This document shows positions 46,661-59,153 of a stretch of DNA of 64,000 nt, piece after piece. The notes under the pieces were generated by a model. The model had not been told where the DNA came from and did not search any database. It worked only from the letters and a program-made list of their open reading frames with translations. The first letter of the stretch is position 1. Each line of letters opens with the position of its first letter. The position numbers and the translations under genes were made by a program. Source of the stretch: Sisyra terminalis (taxonomy: Eukaryota > Arthropoda > Insecta > Neuroptera > Sisyridae); assembly GCA_958496175.1 (NCBI GenBank), contig OY292278.1, forward strand, positions 28,396,001 to 28,460,000, in the 5' to 3' direction.

Positions 46661-47325
46661 ATATATACACATATATTTACCACAGATGGGTTGACGAATC
46701 AGCTATCTTAGAAAAACATAATTTGTTTTTCAAAACGGCTCCTTTGTATAAAACAGCTGAAAGATGTTAAGGAGTTTTACATAACTGCTATGTTTTCACA
46801 GTCAAAGTTGCACAAACGTTTGTATTTAAGTTTTTGGGTTAGAGATTATTCCTTATAATGAAAGTCTCAGATTTGTTTATTTTGGTTATAAAATTTGTCG
46901 ATCATAGCTCTGGGTGTCGCAGCTACGAAAATGGTTTAAATTGTTACCTACGTATTTAGATCTATTTTGAGTCAATAACTGTTAATTTTCAAAAAAATTT
47001 CAAATAAAATACAAAACGGAAATTAATCTTTGATTAAGCTACAAAAAAGCTGGTTTATTAACAAAAATTACATTATTAGAACTGTTACAAGTTTACTTTC
47101 TTATATTTGTCGATCGGTAGCTAAAGATTTTCATTCAGTCATTGTCAGTATAACTTTGTGCCGATGGTTTCTATAGATAAACACCTACCGTTAGTAGCAG
47201 TGCAGTATCTATACTAATATATAAAATTCTTACGTCTGTCTGTACATTTCGATTTTGAACCCAATTTCAGGGTAAATATTTGTTTCAAGAGGCCCTTATT
47301 CCAAATTTAACATTTTCAAAATTTT

Positions 47326-47357
47326 TGTCTGTCTGTCTGTCTGTCTGTCTGTGTGTC
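47326..47357. repeat. CTGT microsatellite
   Basis: About seven TCTG units, near the 5' end of the Helitron, a position common in this Helitron type. Confidence 0.9.
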
Positions 47358-47669
47358 CCGATTTAACTAAAGAACGGAACAACCGAATTTAATGAAATTT
47401 GGTATTAAGATACAACATAATGTCTCACAGACTATAGGCTACTTATTATTTCAAAAAAATAATAAGGGAAGGTATTCCCAAGGGATGAAAACATAAATTT
47501 TTACACTAGACCGGTGAGTTATATATCATTGGAAAGGTAATTTAAAGTTAGAAAATAATATGTAAAAATATTTTTAGTTGAACTGATAAAAAACACAGTA
47601 AATTCAATTTAAATTTTAAAAAATTGCATCTTTGAAATATAAACCTTTATATATATACAACACATAGTT

Positions 47670-47757
47670 GATGTTAATAGCGTAATGGCTTACGTATCTA
47701 ACATTCTGATGCTACTAATTATAAAGACGTGGGTTCGAATCTTACAGTAAACTTTTT
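47670..47757 (+). tRNA. tRNA-like sequence / SINE head in Helitron
   Basis: A box TAGCGTAATGG and B box GTGGGTTCGAATCTT are spaced as in a tRNA gene with a long variable region, followed by a T run that could stop Pol III. Arms do not all pair, so it is a pseudo-tRNA or a tRNA-derived SINE head rather than a working tRNA gene. The anticodon cannot be assigned safely. Confidence 0.45.
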
Positions 47758-47835
47758 TTTTTATTTTTTTTTTTACAAAATTTTTGTAAATAGACCCTTA
47801 GAGTTGCTCAATAAGGAAATATTAACGAAAAAAAG

Positions 47836-47871
47836 TAATAGTAGTAGTAGTAGTAATAATAATAGTAATAA
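47836..47871. repeat. TAG/TAA trinucleotide run
   Basis: AATAGTAGTAGTAGTAGTAA followed by further AATAATAGTAATAA units. Confidence 0.85.
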
Positions 47872-48880
47872 AACTTAAAGTAAATACGTTTTTAAAACCG
47901 TGCATACATAAAATCCTGTATTTATATATCCCCTCTGACTGATTTTAATTTTAATATTCGATGTATTCCTTTTATGAAGTAGACATCTGATAAGAATTTT
48001 TGTTTTTGAAAATTCCTACCCTAAAAGAGTAAAGGGGTGACTAAGTTTGTATGAGAAAATGTAGAGTTAATCAACAATCGAAATTTTGAATTTAATAAGT
48101 GTAATTAATAAATAAATAAATAATTAATAATAAGTTTCTGTTTTTGTCATATCATTTTAACTACAGCATTTTAAATAACGTCATTTCACTTAATTAGTAT
48201 GAAAGTTTAGGTAGTAGGTATTTATACCAAATACCAAAGAGGCAGTTTTTAATTTTTGCTTGTTTTTCAACAATCAAACTTTTATAAAATCTAATTTTTA
48301 TGAACCAATGATTGTGACCTGGAGCAATTATTTAACATTAAGGGAGCAATTTTTTGTCATATATTTCATTATCAATCAAAAAATAAAATCTTCCAAACCA
48401 AATTTTCTTCAATATTTAGAAAAATTAGAAAATCAATTATTGTTATTGAAAATAAATAAAATATTCGAATTATTTCAACGCTTTCCACCTATTTCTAACA
48501 ATTTTGTGTGTGCAACGTCCAAATGTACCAAATCGAATTGCTTTTTAGTCATGATAATCAAAATAAAGAATAATCATAATTTTTTCGTTTTACATTGTAT
48601 TTTCCAATATAATTGCATATTTGTGTCGATGAAATTTGTAAAGTGTTTTTCTTATACGATGTAGATATTTATTAAGAAAGGGTTTTTTGATAATTCCTCC
48701 TCTAAAAGAGTGAAAAATGGTGGCAAAGTTTGTACGGCATAACATGGAATAAACAATAGAAATTTCAAATTTAATTATCAAGGTATGTTCGTTATAGACG
48801 AAACATTTTATGGCTTAAAATAAAACAATGATGGTTTATTATTAGAAACAAAAACGTAAGATCTGCTTTAAAATTTAAAC

Positions 48881-48882
<2 letters not shown>

Positions 48883-48935
<53 letters not shown>
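48883..48935. repeat. (TA)n microsatellite
   Basis: About 26 uninterrupted TA repeats within the Helitron. Confidence 0.95.
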
Positions 48936-48939
<4 letters not shown>

Positions 48940-49682
48940 GTTAAGTTCAAAAGTGAGCATTACGTTTTTTGGCTTTCACATATTGTAAACCTGAAAATCC
49001 GATATACGTAATCACATATAAATACATTAATGAGCGAATATCGAATAGCCAGAAATTCAGCGAATTGAAAGAAAATGGTTTAATAATATAGTTGAAATTC
49101 AGATATTTTAATAAGTGCATAGATACACAATGGTTATACTTGATTATGGAGGAACTGGGTTTCATGCATTTGAACAAATTTTAATTTCGCCGTAGCTTTG
49201 TACATTTCAGTAGTGTAAAAGTTGAGAGTTGAAACAATGAAATGAGATTTCTACTAATATTCGAAATATCTAGGCGAGTGTTTTGATAGTGTTTTGGACT
49301 GTTTTAAGTCATAGTTATGACTGACTTTATTGAACTTAATGATAGTTTTTATTTATGCAGATAGTGATTGATTTACGTATTAATTGGTTCACGGTAGGTA
49401 TACCTACCGTAGGTATACGCAATTGAACATACTCTTTTTAGATATTTATAAATATTTTTTGAAAATTAATTGATCATTATATACAACTATTTTATTCTAA
49501 GTAACAGTTTATTAAATGTGTCTTTTTAAAGTTGACAAAATAATGTTTTTAAGTATGATTATGTTTTTCGTAAAAGAAATAAGAAAAATAATAATTTTCA
49601 TATGCCACTACAAATAGCAAATTTAAAATGAAAATATAATCTACACCTATGTTACGCAGACGAAGTCGCGGGGATCAGCTAG

Positions 49683-51599
49683 TACGTATATATAACTGTT
49701 ATTATTTCCTTATTTTTTATTTTATCATGGTCGACCTACACCAAACAATACACATAATACACATGATCTAAAAATAATTTCTTATGTTTCAAAATTTTCT
49801 ATTCTATTTTTTCTTAAGCAGAACTATTTTTACTTTTCTTTAGTTTGAATATTCTTATGTCTTTATCAATGATTTTAAGATAAAAAAAGTAAAAAAATGA
49901 TTTATCAAAAATTTAATCCCCAACATTAAAAATTGGCAGAACTTAACTTTAGCCTTTACGTATTAGTTTCATTGAATATAGACGACGAATAAGGTGTAGG
50001 AAAACATATGGATATTGCGAAGAATAAAACCCCAGATTGCTAAGTGGCAAGCTCGCTGAAAAAGTTTTCAAGCAAATAATCATCGAATAGTTATCAGATT
50101 TTGATTTCATAAAAAAGATTTATTTTTTATAGTATCTAGGTAAATAAGTTACTAATCTAAAGAGTGTTCAAATAAACACACATGTTTTTGGAGACAAAAG
50201 TTAAGAACATTATGTAAATAATCTTTTGTGCCAATAAATATCAATTGTAAATATAGGACATATTTATATCTGTGATATTATTTCCCTAGCCAAATCTATA
50301 TTATTATATACATACAAAATTAAAATTATTAGTATCTGAAAAAAACAAACTTGAATCGAAAATAATAATATTTTTCTTGTTCAAAATAAGGGTTGAAAAT
50401 TATAAGGATGAAAAAAAAATGTACCCTTAACGTTAGTGACGGGTAAGTGTGACTTTTTACGTAATAGTTCATGTGTAATTGACTTTGCTTTTTATTTCGA
50501 GAAAAATGAGAAACAAATTTGTAATTAGCGACTTTTGGGGTGATTTAATGCCTTTGTAAGTCCGTTATCTTTAAACGTTCCAAATATAAAATAATTGCTT
50601 GAAAAATTAAATGCTTGCGCCTTTTACTGTGTAATACAATTTATATAATCAGATTAAAGGCGTTTGAAAAGAAACGGGGAAAAAACGAAAAAAAAAAGCT
50701 CGAGGAAATTAGGGATCATGTAAATTCCTTCATAAATATAAAATGAGTATTAATTGTAATTGTTATTTCTTACTTAGCATTTAAATTTAAAAGTAAGTGG
50801 AAAGCTCAATGTTGGCGCTTTGAATCGAATCAAGGGTGGGAAAATATAATTGAAAGTGTGAGAATGAATTTTTCCTCTCCAATTAATTGAGATATAAAAA
50901 AATTACTTTGAAATGAGTCAAAAATATTTCCAAACGACAAAAATCTAAAGAGAATTTATTTTATAACGGGAGTTTGAAAATGATACATATTTAACTGAAA
51001 CAGTTAACTATGTAAAAATTGTATATCAAATTTTATAATTTTTATTAGTTAAACCGTGTCAAACCTCTCGCAAATACAATGTTTAATTCTTCTAGTTTTC
51101 CATTTACAAAGATCTATCTACATAGTTTCCTCTTAGAATGTGAAACACGGGTAGTCCATTCTATGATATTAAATCCATCAATAATAAGGACATCAACTAT
51201 TGTGTTCAAAATATTAAGAAGAACAAAAAAATTGATAGAAAAATAACGGCTGGATAGTAGCAATCAAGATGTGGATGTACCGTCGGATACTAAAAATAAA
51301 CTTGACTTTTAGAACAACGAGGAATAACAACCAAACCTAATTAGAACCTTCAAGATAGAAATTATGATGTACTTCGGTCACAGAAGAAAAGTTACAAGAA
51401 TTCATAAGGTAGTATAGCGGTCGGGAAACCAAGATAAATTATTCCAAATGGTGTAAAGATGAATGCTTTTGGGGTAATAAACTTGTTCGCTTTTTAAAAT
51501 TTAATTTATATAGTTTAAAGTTTTAATATCTGGAATTTTTGAGCAAAGCTCTTTCTATAAATGCACATGGTGAGAGTTGCTGGAGAAAAAGGATAACGC
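49683..51599. other. No gene recognised
   Basis: AT-rich sequence without long frames or terminal repeats that I could see. Confidence 0.4.
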
Positions 51600-51633
51600 A
51601 TGATAACGTTTAAGATCGAAATCATCATCAGAC
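51600..51633 (-). ncRNA. Hammerhead-like motif, strongly degenerate
   Basis: On minus: CTGATGA, a GAT-TTCG-ATC mini-hairpin, then TAA in place of GAA, and ACGTT. The lost G12 makes this inactive if it is related at all. Confidence 0.3.
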
Positions 51634-51913
51634 AATGTAAAAATAGTATCTGTATATGGTATTTCCCTACTATAGAGAAAGGAGATAGAGAAAAAGAGGA
51701 AAAGAGAAACCGTCGGTTACGATTCTGACGCTTATTTAGGCTTACATCTGTAATGTATCATCGTTATTGAACCGTGTACAAATCCTATACAAAACAATCC
51801 AATTTATTGGACTAATAATTAAATTAAGTAATAATCCATAAAACTTTGACACTTAAAAAATAAAAAAGGTTATTTAAAATGATTCCAATTGCGCACACTT
51901 AACCCGACTTGTG

Positions 51914-51949
51914 GTCGATATCTAAGCATAAAAATGCTTAGATATCGAC
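51914..51949. repeat. Perfect 16-bp hairpin with AAAA loop
   Basis: GTCGATATCTAAGCAT (51914-51929) and its exact inverse (51934-51949) around four A. It is not followed by a T run. Confidence 0.9.
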
Positions 51950-52717
51950 TTATAAATATAAGAGCACATAAAATAAGTTGACAAAAAACTACGAAAGCAA
52001 AGCTTAATTCAGCGTTTCCTGTGGCAAGCTTTTTGTAAGTTTCATTGAATAACCGAGCTACACGGTATTGGGTAATAGCTTTTCCAGGGTATTCTAACAT
52101 AAATTTATCGTATGCAATAGTGCATTTAGCTTTCAGAGAACTGAAAAAAAATTGTCCAATGGTTGTAGCTTGTGATTGCTATCTAGTGCTAATGTTAGCA
52201 TACTTATGTTTTGCGCCAACTTACTCGTGCACACTTACCCCAAACCGAGATTTTTGATATATACTTATATAACTTTGCTTATACTAAATATACCCTTAAA
52301 TTATATGAAGAAAAGAAAACTTGAATAACTTACTAATATGAAAAAAAAATTATCTTGGTGAGTGTAGTCAGTATGATATGAGAATCTTTGCCGTGATGAC
52401 AAAAGTTACAGTTACAGTTCCGAATTCTAATAATTATTGTTTAAAAAAAATGATTAACACCATGTGGCGATCTTGTAGATAAAGTAGTTTCTCGTTACCA
52501 TACCTTGTAGTCAACTACACATAATACGACTTATCCCTCCAAACTTTCTGGATAAACGGGATGCGTACACTTACCCACTGCGCACGATTACCCCGAATGA
52601 CTCTAACTGAATATGAAAAATAATTTTCCTTATTGTTAAATTTCAGATCCTCGTTGATAATAGATTAATGAAATATTCAGAGGACTAGGATCAAAAATAA
52701 TTAGTTAAAACTTGATT

Positions 52718-52770
52718 TATTACATGCAACGTTTCGGCTCCTTTATTGAGCCTTCCTCAGGCGTTCGTAA
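52718..52770 (-). ncRNA. Candidate hammerhead ribozyme (left palindrome arm)
   Basis: On minus: CTGAGGA (52760-52754), stem II GGCTC-AATAAAG-GAGCC, GAA (52735-52733), ACGT, then T as putative cleavage base at 52728. GC after it pairs with GC before the core, and GTA with TAC further out. All core bases are intact. Confidence 0.57.
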
Positions 52771-53071
52771 AAAATAGTTTTACCTTTGTTAATAATTATC
52801 ATTGTCATAATTCATTTTTATAGATACGGTACAGTTGATAAAATAATAATAAAACTTCCAAGGTACATAAAAAAAAATAAATAAAAAAATAAATAATTTT
52901 TTGATAAAAAATAATAATTAATAAATTCAGTTAAAATTTTTTTACACTAGTTTAAAACTCAACCGCTCAGCATTGCGGAAAACGGAAGTTTTATTATTGT
53001 TTTTACCAACTGTATCGTATCTATAAAAATGAATTATGACAATGATAATTATTAACAAAGTTAAAACTATT

Positions 53072-53125
53072 TTTTACGAATGCCTGAGGAAGGCTCAATA
53101 AAGGAACCGAAACTTCGCATGTAAT
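53072..53125 (+). ncRNA. Hammerhead-type core (right palindrome arm)
   Basis: CTGAGGA (53084-53090), GGCTC with a mutated partner GAACC, GAA (53109-53111), then ACTT in place of ACGT. It is the sister of the left arm copy, with stems II and III each damaged by a point change. Confidence 0.5.
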
Positions 53126-53181
53126 AAATCAAGTTTTAACTGGTTATTTTTGATCCTGGTCCTCTGAATATTTCATTAATC

Positions 53182-54831
53182 ATTTTCCTTTTTTGTAGTC
53201 GTAAAATTGATTAGCATAAAATTATAATTTTTTTGAAAATATATTGATAGTAATGTTTGTCAAATGAAATCTTGTTCTTTTTCATTAGATATAGGTAATA
53301 TCCTAATAAAATTCATATTAAATGAATTCAGAGCTTGGCTTTTGTTGATTTTTGCCCAGTATTCCACGACACCTATGATATTTTAAGTAAACTAATTTCT
53401 GTAGAGTTAAATGCAAAGCTTTGAGTATATGTAATAAAACACAAGATAAACGAAAAGTTGAACGAATAAAAAAGCTTTACGTTCAACTAATAAAAAGCTC
53501 TGATGAGGTTTTTTTGCTGAACTTTTTCCTCCAATATTTGAAAACAAACACCGAATGAATTTCTCTTAGTCAAGAAAACGCTATTATTTAACTGCGAAAC
53601 TTTTTCCAATTAATATTCGCCGCTAATGATAGATAATGTTCAAGATAGACGATTTATATCGGAAGCAACGAAGCAACCCCATGAATTCCCCGATCTGGGG
53701 GTTGGAGCATCGATTCTTGCAGCCAACTCGCAACCAATAACTGGGTTAGAATACTAACTCAGCACATTCAAGTTCAGGTCACGGCCTGATTTGGATTCCA
53801 GAGCATCAAAAAAGACGAATAATAAAAATTTAAAAATGGAAGTGAGCTTTCGAAAATTCCTCACACGTTTCACTGAATAATCTCTTACATTTTCCGTTCA
53901 ATAAAACCACATCCCGTTCCAATAACATACACAAACCAAACAAATCTGAGGGAAAAACGTCAAGTGAAATACTCTGCGTCAGTGATGAATCAGAGCGGAA
54001 GGGAAAACAATTTAGTTGTTAATTCACGTCACAATAATAAATCTCAGGAATGAACTCGATTTTTATTTGCTTTTCGACGTTCCATCAATAATAACGGAGT
54101 GTTTGTCTTATGATAAATTAGTCGATAAAATATGTTGGCGAAAAAGTGACAGAAAACGATGGACTTATTACAGCTAATGAATATATTAAAGACAAAAAGC
54201 TGCTTGAAATAATCCGCAATTTTCATTTTATTGGAATTAATATTTCAATCAAACGTTCGTTTTGATAAAAGAGCTTTTAAATGATTATTTATTTGACGAA
54301 GATAATCCCAACAAAGCTGCGACAATTTAATTTTACATTTTTAAAACACCATTTTTCATTTAAATTAAATAGCTTTTCCTATTGTTAACTACTGAAATAA
54401 AAAAAAACTATTTCAAAAATTTAAAAAAAAAAAAATTAACTTTATGGCCTCAATTTTAATCAATGATTTAGGAATCTCGCCCAGACATGAATCATGTTCT
54501 GTGCGTCAAGTTATAGAAGACAATTCACCTGACGAATTGCAATACGATACGATTTTTTTCTATTTCTCTCTCCAATGGCTTTTTATTAGAGATGCCACGA
54601 ACATTCGACTTTACTAAAGGATTTTTCTTAACTAAAAAATATTTTTATTTTCACCTAAATATACCCAGCAGACTTTGCCCTGTTAATTTTCACTATAATA
54701 GCTGAAATTAAATAAATTAAATTTTAATAAGAACACTTTCATGAAACATTAAAATCACCTCTCCTAACAACCCGCAGTATCCCTCACCTATTGTAAATTT
54801 CATTCCATATCACTTTCATATTATTCCATAC
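53182..54831. other. No gene recognised
   Basis: AT-rich, apart from a more balanced stretch at about 53690-53800 with no motif. Confidence 0.4.
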
Positions 54832-55012
54832 CAGTGATGACGAACCTACGACCCGTGGGTCAGACACTGACCCACGATGGCTAGGCAACCATTTGTTTGT
54901 AATGTTTATAGAAAGAAACTTCCATAGCGCTTGTATCGTCCCCTCTCTGTTTCACCCTGTGACACACTAATGGTCGCCATGTACAATAGTGCGTTACGAG
55001 CTAGTACGGTAT
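54832..55012 (+). mobile_element. hAT-like MITE remnant, family B, copy 2
   Basis: Starts CAGTGATGACGAACCTACGA, followed by CCCGTGGGTCAGACACTGACC and the rest of the blocks seen inverted at 7021-7223, including GGTCGCCA and CATGTAC. Confidence 0.6.
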
Positions 55013-55635
55013 TCAGCATGGGCTACTTTTTTATATTAGGTATCCGGCCGAATAACAAACAACAAATCTTCAAAAAAATGTATTCAAAAATTAAGCAGAC
55101 CGGAAAGTAATGTCGCTTAAAAAAAGTAAAACACAAAAATTTGATACAAATCTTAATTCAATATCATCACCATTTTGGCATCTAGTATGCAAAGTTTAAA
55201 TTCTTAATAAGAAACAGGAATTGATAACTAAGTAAAATATCTGTAAATCACATTTTCATCATCATACTTAGAGATAGCATTAAGCCTGCCATCTGCGAAA
55301 GGTACTAAATGTCGCCGAATAATCGGCGCTTCAACCGATATATAAGCCGAATATTCGTTGTTCGGTGTTCGGTCAAATCACTATTAGATATCACTATCTT
55401 TACTGATTATCATGCAGTTTTTGTTACTCTTGTGATATGCTCACCAGATATTCTCTTTTTTAACCGTACGGTTTTCATTCTTTAGGCTAAGTAAAACACG
55501 AACTATTGGCCTTTAATTCAATGAATATTCACCGTTTCACTTTAAGGAAAAAAACAAATATTTCATTTTTCGTTTAAACAACAGAAAAAAATATAAATTG
55601 ATAGATTTTTTGTCTTAGTGAGCAATATCTTTGGC

Positions 55636-55790
55636 CAGTGGTTCTTTACCTGGCTTCAATTGACCCCAAGAGTTCGATGAGTTAGTCTCGCGGGTTCGAC
55701 GACGTGTATTTTTTTTGTGCTCCTACATACAAATTTTTACCGATGTTTGGAATTCGAAAGAATCATACTTTATTTTTCCATTTTAGAAGG
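55636..55790 (+). mobile_element. hAT-type MITE, partial
   Basis: Starts CAGTGGTTCTTTACCTGG and has TTCGATGAGTTAGTCTCG, matching the MITE at 1338-1582. The right terminus could not be found. Confidence 0.55.
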
Positions 55791-55889
55791 CATGAGCCAT
55801 GTAGCCCCTAGGCAATGCAGGACATGCAATAGATGTGTGTCATTTAGTTAACGAAAGAAGGCAAAAGGCGAGTTTCAGAAATCTTTTTT

Positions 55890-55990
55890 TTTAACTTTTT
55901 AATTTATTTGGTAGGAATTGAACCCGTAGGGTCTCTAGCTTACATTAGTCTGACTTTACAAAATTAGAAAATATTTACATTCCTTTGACC
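55890..55990 (-). mobile_element. Possible second tRNA-derived SINE
   Basis: On minus: GTCAGACTAATGTAAGC, then B box ACGGGTTCAATTCCTACC and an A-rich stretch. No clear A box; it differs from the main SINE family. Confidence 0.4.
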
Positions 55991-58900
55991 ATCGTCATGA
56001 GGGAACAATGGTGGCAAAAATCTTAACAACTATATACAAAAAATAAAAATACGATTTAAAATCCAAAGCCATATCATTACACTAATTGTAATTAACAAAA
56101 TATAGAAGTTGGAATTGCTTAATTATTTGTTGACAATGCGGTAATGCATGTAGCACACACAATTTCACAATCTAACACTCCAGATCAATGCCCTTAGATA
56201 TTCAAAAATTTGCACCAACCTGCATTGTATCTATTTACACTTAGACAATTTTTCGAATTAAATCTCGAATTACTTAGTAGCACTTGCAATTTGCTCTGTC
56301 CCGTCCGACGAACGTTTAGAGAAATGTCAGAAATCTAAAAACCGAATTATTCGGCTAAGAAAGTCAGTCCTGATAGAAAACCTGGTTCTATTAATAGATT
56401 TAAATAGTAACCAGCTCTCGTAAAACTTGTAAAGTTAAATATCCAAAATAGCTTCGGAATTACAAAAATATTCCCTGAAGAGCATGTAGATAAATTAATT
56501 TAATTCAACTTTTTGGAAGACCCTTTTAAAACGGAAACTAAATTACTATTAGATGACGGCCATTAAGAAATTTGATTACTAAAAATACTTTTTTTAGTTT
56601 CATTTTCAACAAAAATATAAACTTTCATCTATGAAGCTACATTCCTGGAAATGCCCAATAAAAAATTGTTATTCCAGATATCCTTAAATACAAACCAATT
56701 AAACGTTTTACAACAATGGATTGTGTTTAAATCTGTTAAGTGTAGATGCTTTTTATATTATCGATACTTAAATTTGTTCTACAGTACTGCATATGTTTTT
56801 TTATTATCAAATGGAAAACGGAAAAACGTAACAGTTTGGAGAAAACTATACGCTATTGAAACTAAGAGTTCATTTCACTTTATTTTATAAAGCTTTGTGG
56901 GACATCGTTGAACGAATCTTTTTCAAACTTTTCTTTATTGAAACAATCACCTTGACAATTTACGAACCTTTTTCATCACGGAGTATTAAGTTTTCAAATC
57001 CTTTAGTACAACTTTGTGAAATTTTCTTACATGAAAAACTTACAAGTTTTACTTCACTCTTTCTCAACATTGAATATTATGAAATCACCTTTCTCGTATG
57101 TTGAATTTGCGAACTTTAAGACTTTTTATCTCTTAGTATAAAACTCAAATATGTAAATTATAAGCTTTAAGATTTAACAAAAATAATATTTTAGCAGCTT
57201 TTTACGGTAACTTGATAATAACTAAAATCTTAACATTTTTTTTAAATGTTTTTGTTGCATAGACGAGAAATTAAGGATTATTGGCATTTGAAATATTGTC
57301 TTGATTCTTTTCGTTTATTTATCTCTCCAAAATTTCGATTTTTCCGTTATTCGATTACCTTCTTCTTCCACTGTCCATTTTCGATATTAAGGTCCTAGTA
57401 ATTTTTTATCTACAATATATATGATCGCTTTTCCTCTTAAAATATGATTTTTCTAGTTGGTTTTTCTAGTGTCACTATATCGTTTTTTCTTCGTTGATTC
57501 ATCAATTATACTCTTTCAAATTTGAATCTCTAAATTTGATTTTCTAGATTCTTCTTTTCTTGATTCTAAAAGGTTAATAATTTCCATTTTCATAGTGCAA
57601 CACTTAAACTACACCATTTCCATTAATTTCCATTATTTTTTTTGAAAACTAAGTTCTTATTCTCAAATTGAGGATTTTTTTTAGTAGTTAAAGCACAAGC
57701 ACAAGTTATTACTTCTCACTAGACATTAGTTTCCCTACTAAGTTGCACATTCCACATGTCAAAGTGGAAGCATAGAACTTAATGGAGATCTACTTCTTAA
57801 ACCAAATGAATTTGTTATTAAGTTATTACTCAAATAAGTATTGAGTGTACAGAGTAGATGCATATAAAAGATTCTAAGTAGCTCCTGAACTACATCGTAA
57901 TTTTCATATCAAATCATGGCATTTCATAGTGATATACAGTGAAGTTGCCCAGATTGGAGTACTATTCTGATTGTAACAAAAGGACTAGAGAATCTTTTGG
58001 TTCTTTTCAACATATTGGAAAACTAATTTCAAAATGACAACTTTACATTCCACTATATGAATATTCATTAACAAATAATAATAACTTTAAAAATTCCACA
58101 TTTTTTGATGACGTCACTGTTTTGAAACTGAGAAAATACCGCGCAAGTTAAAGATTTTTTTAAGAAACAAAGAATGATGCTTTTTTAGGGGGCATTAGTT
58201 TTGGCTATTTTGAAACAATATTGGTTTTTTTCACCCACTCCCCTCCTAAATGCCTCAAGTAACTAATGGATATCTCCTGTTGAATTTTCATTGATTCACC
58301 ATTTCTAATTTCATTTAGGATCCGACTATAGCTTCGATCCAAGTGAAAGTATCTCGGCTATGTCCGCAACCTCAGCCTAGGAAAAAATCAGCCAAAGGTG
58401 TTTATTGCTCACCAAAACATAAAAGATCTTCCAGGAATGCAAGTGAATTATTGATAATTAATTGAGGATAATTAGCTTTTTGGTTTAAGCGTTGATTCCA
58501 CGTTGGTTAACCAGGTTGAAGTTTTATTTTCGTTATGGATGGTTTGGGATGTGAAAAAATAATTGATTATGGAAAAAATCGATTATCTCTTCTAAAAAAT
58601 CGATAAATTTAAAATCGATTTTTTGTTTACGGTTGTTTTTTATGTGCGCAACCCTCTCTAGTCTAGACCGGAATCCAGAGCGGTAAGGCTTACCGGAGGG
58701 GTAAAAGTATTAATTTTTTCCACGAATTATTAATTGTGATAAGCAATTACTACTATTTTTTTATCTATCACACTTACTCACGTAATATATTCAGAAGATA
58801 GAAAATCAGGCATTCTTTCAAATAATTGAAAAAAATCGTTTTTTTCCATATCGATTATTATTGAAAAAAGAAAAAACGCTTTTTAATTATCGATTTTTGT

Positions 58901-59089
58901 CTCCTCAATGTCGCATCCTTATGGGTGGATGGTACATCTTTACTATAGAACTTGAGTTTTCAATATTTTTGCAATGATTGGTTAAATTTATTTTATTTTT
59001 AAAGTTTATTTTAGATAAAGTTATAAAATAAATAAAATACTTTTAAATAATAAAATTCAGTAATCCGCGAAATAATTTTCTTATCATAA
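55991..59089. other. No confirmed gene; one possible terminal exon
   Basis: AT-rich. Two overlapping frames at 56651-57104 have no motif. At 58319-58380, after a good acceptor (TTTCTAATTTCATTTAG), a short frame reads SDYSFDPSESISAMSATSA and then stops. It looks like a protein C-terminus, but it is too short to trust. Confidence 0.35.
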
Positions 59090-59153
59090 AACTCTAATTC
59101 AGCACCTATTAGTTTCGAAGCGGCTACCTTGACCACTCGTTTACCAGTAGCAC
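59090..59153 (-). mobile_element. tRNA-derived SINE, head fragment
   Basis: On minus: GGTAAACGAGTGGTCAAGG and GCCGCTTCGAAACTAATAGG, the family head. The B box is only partly kept and the body is lost. Confidence 0.65.

Larger units (their letters stand above)
47208..49682 (+). mobile_element. Non-autonomous Helitron
   Basis: Starts TCTATACTAATATATAAA after an A and ends GGGGATCAGCTAG before a T, the expected A|TC...CTAG|T arrangement of Helitrons. Just before the 3' end, CGCAGACGAAGTCGCG can form a small hairpin, as Helitron ends do. There is no Rep or helicase coding. Inside are a CTGT microsatellite, a tRNA-like unit, trinucleotide runs, a (TA)n tract and a 134-codon AT-rich open frame (48260-48664) with no motif. 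Confidence 0.82.
52663..53181. mobile_element. Large palindrome: two inverted Penelope-type ends
   Basis: Arms of about 197 bp (52663-52859 and 52984-53181) are inverted copies at roughly 93% identity, separated by a 124-bp AT-rich spacer. Each arm carries a hammerhead-type core. The outermost bases (GATTAATGAAATATTCAGAGG) match perfectly. It could be a head-to-head insertion of two Penelope ends, or an inverted duplication. Confidence 0.85.

Noticed and set aside
48260..48664. 134-codon frame in the Helitron as a Rep/helicase piece
   Set aside because: No Rep HxH or helicase motifs; Asn/Lys/Phe-rich AT translation.
47208..49682. CRISPR-like or minisatellite array
   Set aside because: Repeats inside are simple microsatellites (CTGT, TAG, TA) with no spaced direct repeats.
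55290..55385. Paired ATTCGGC/GCCGAAT blocks as ends of an element reaching 56.36 kb
   Set aside because: The outer blocks at 55.04 and 56.35 kb do not align as inverted ends beyond the short CCGAAT core.
56651..57104. Overlapping AT-rich frames as a gene
   Set aside because: No motif, no start context and no splice signals; composition fits random AT-rich sequence.
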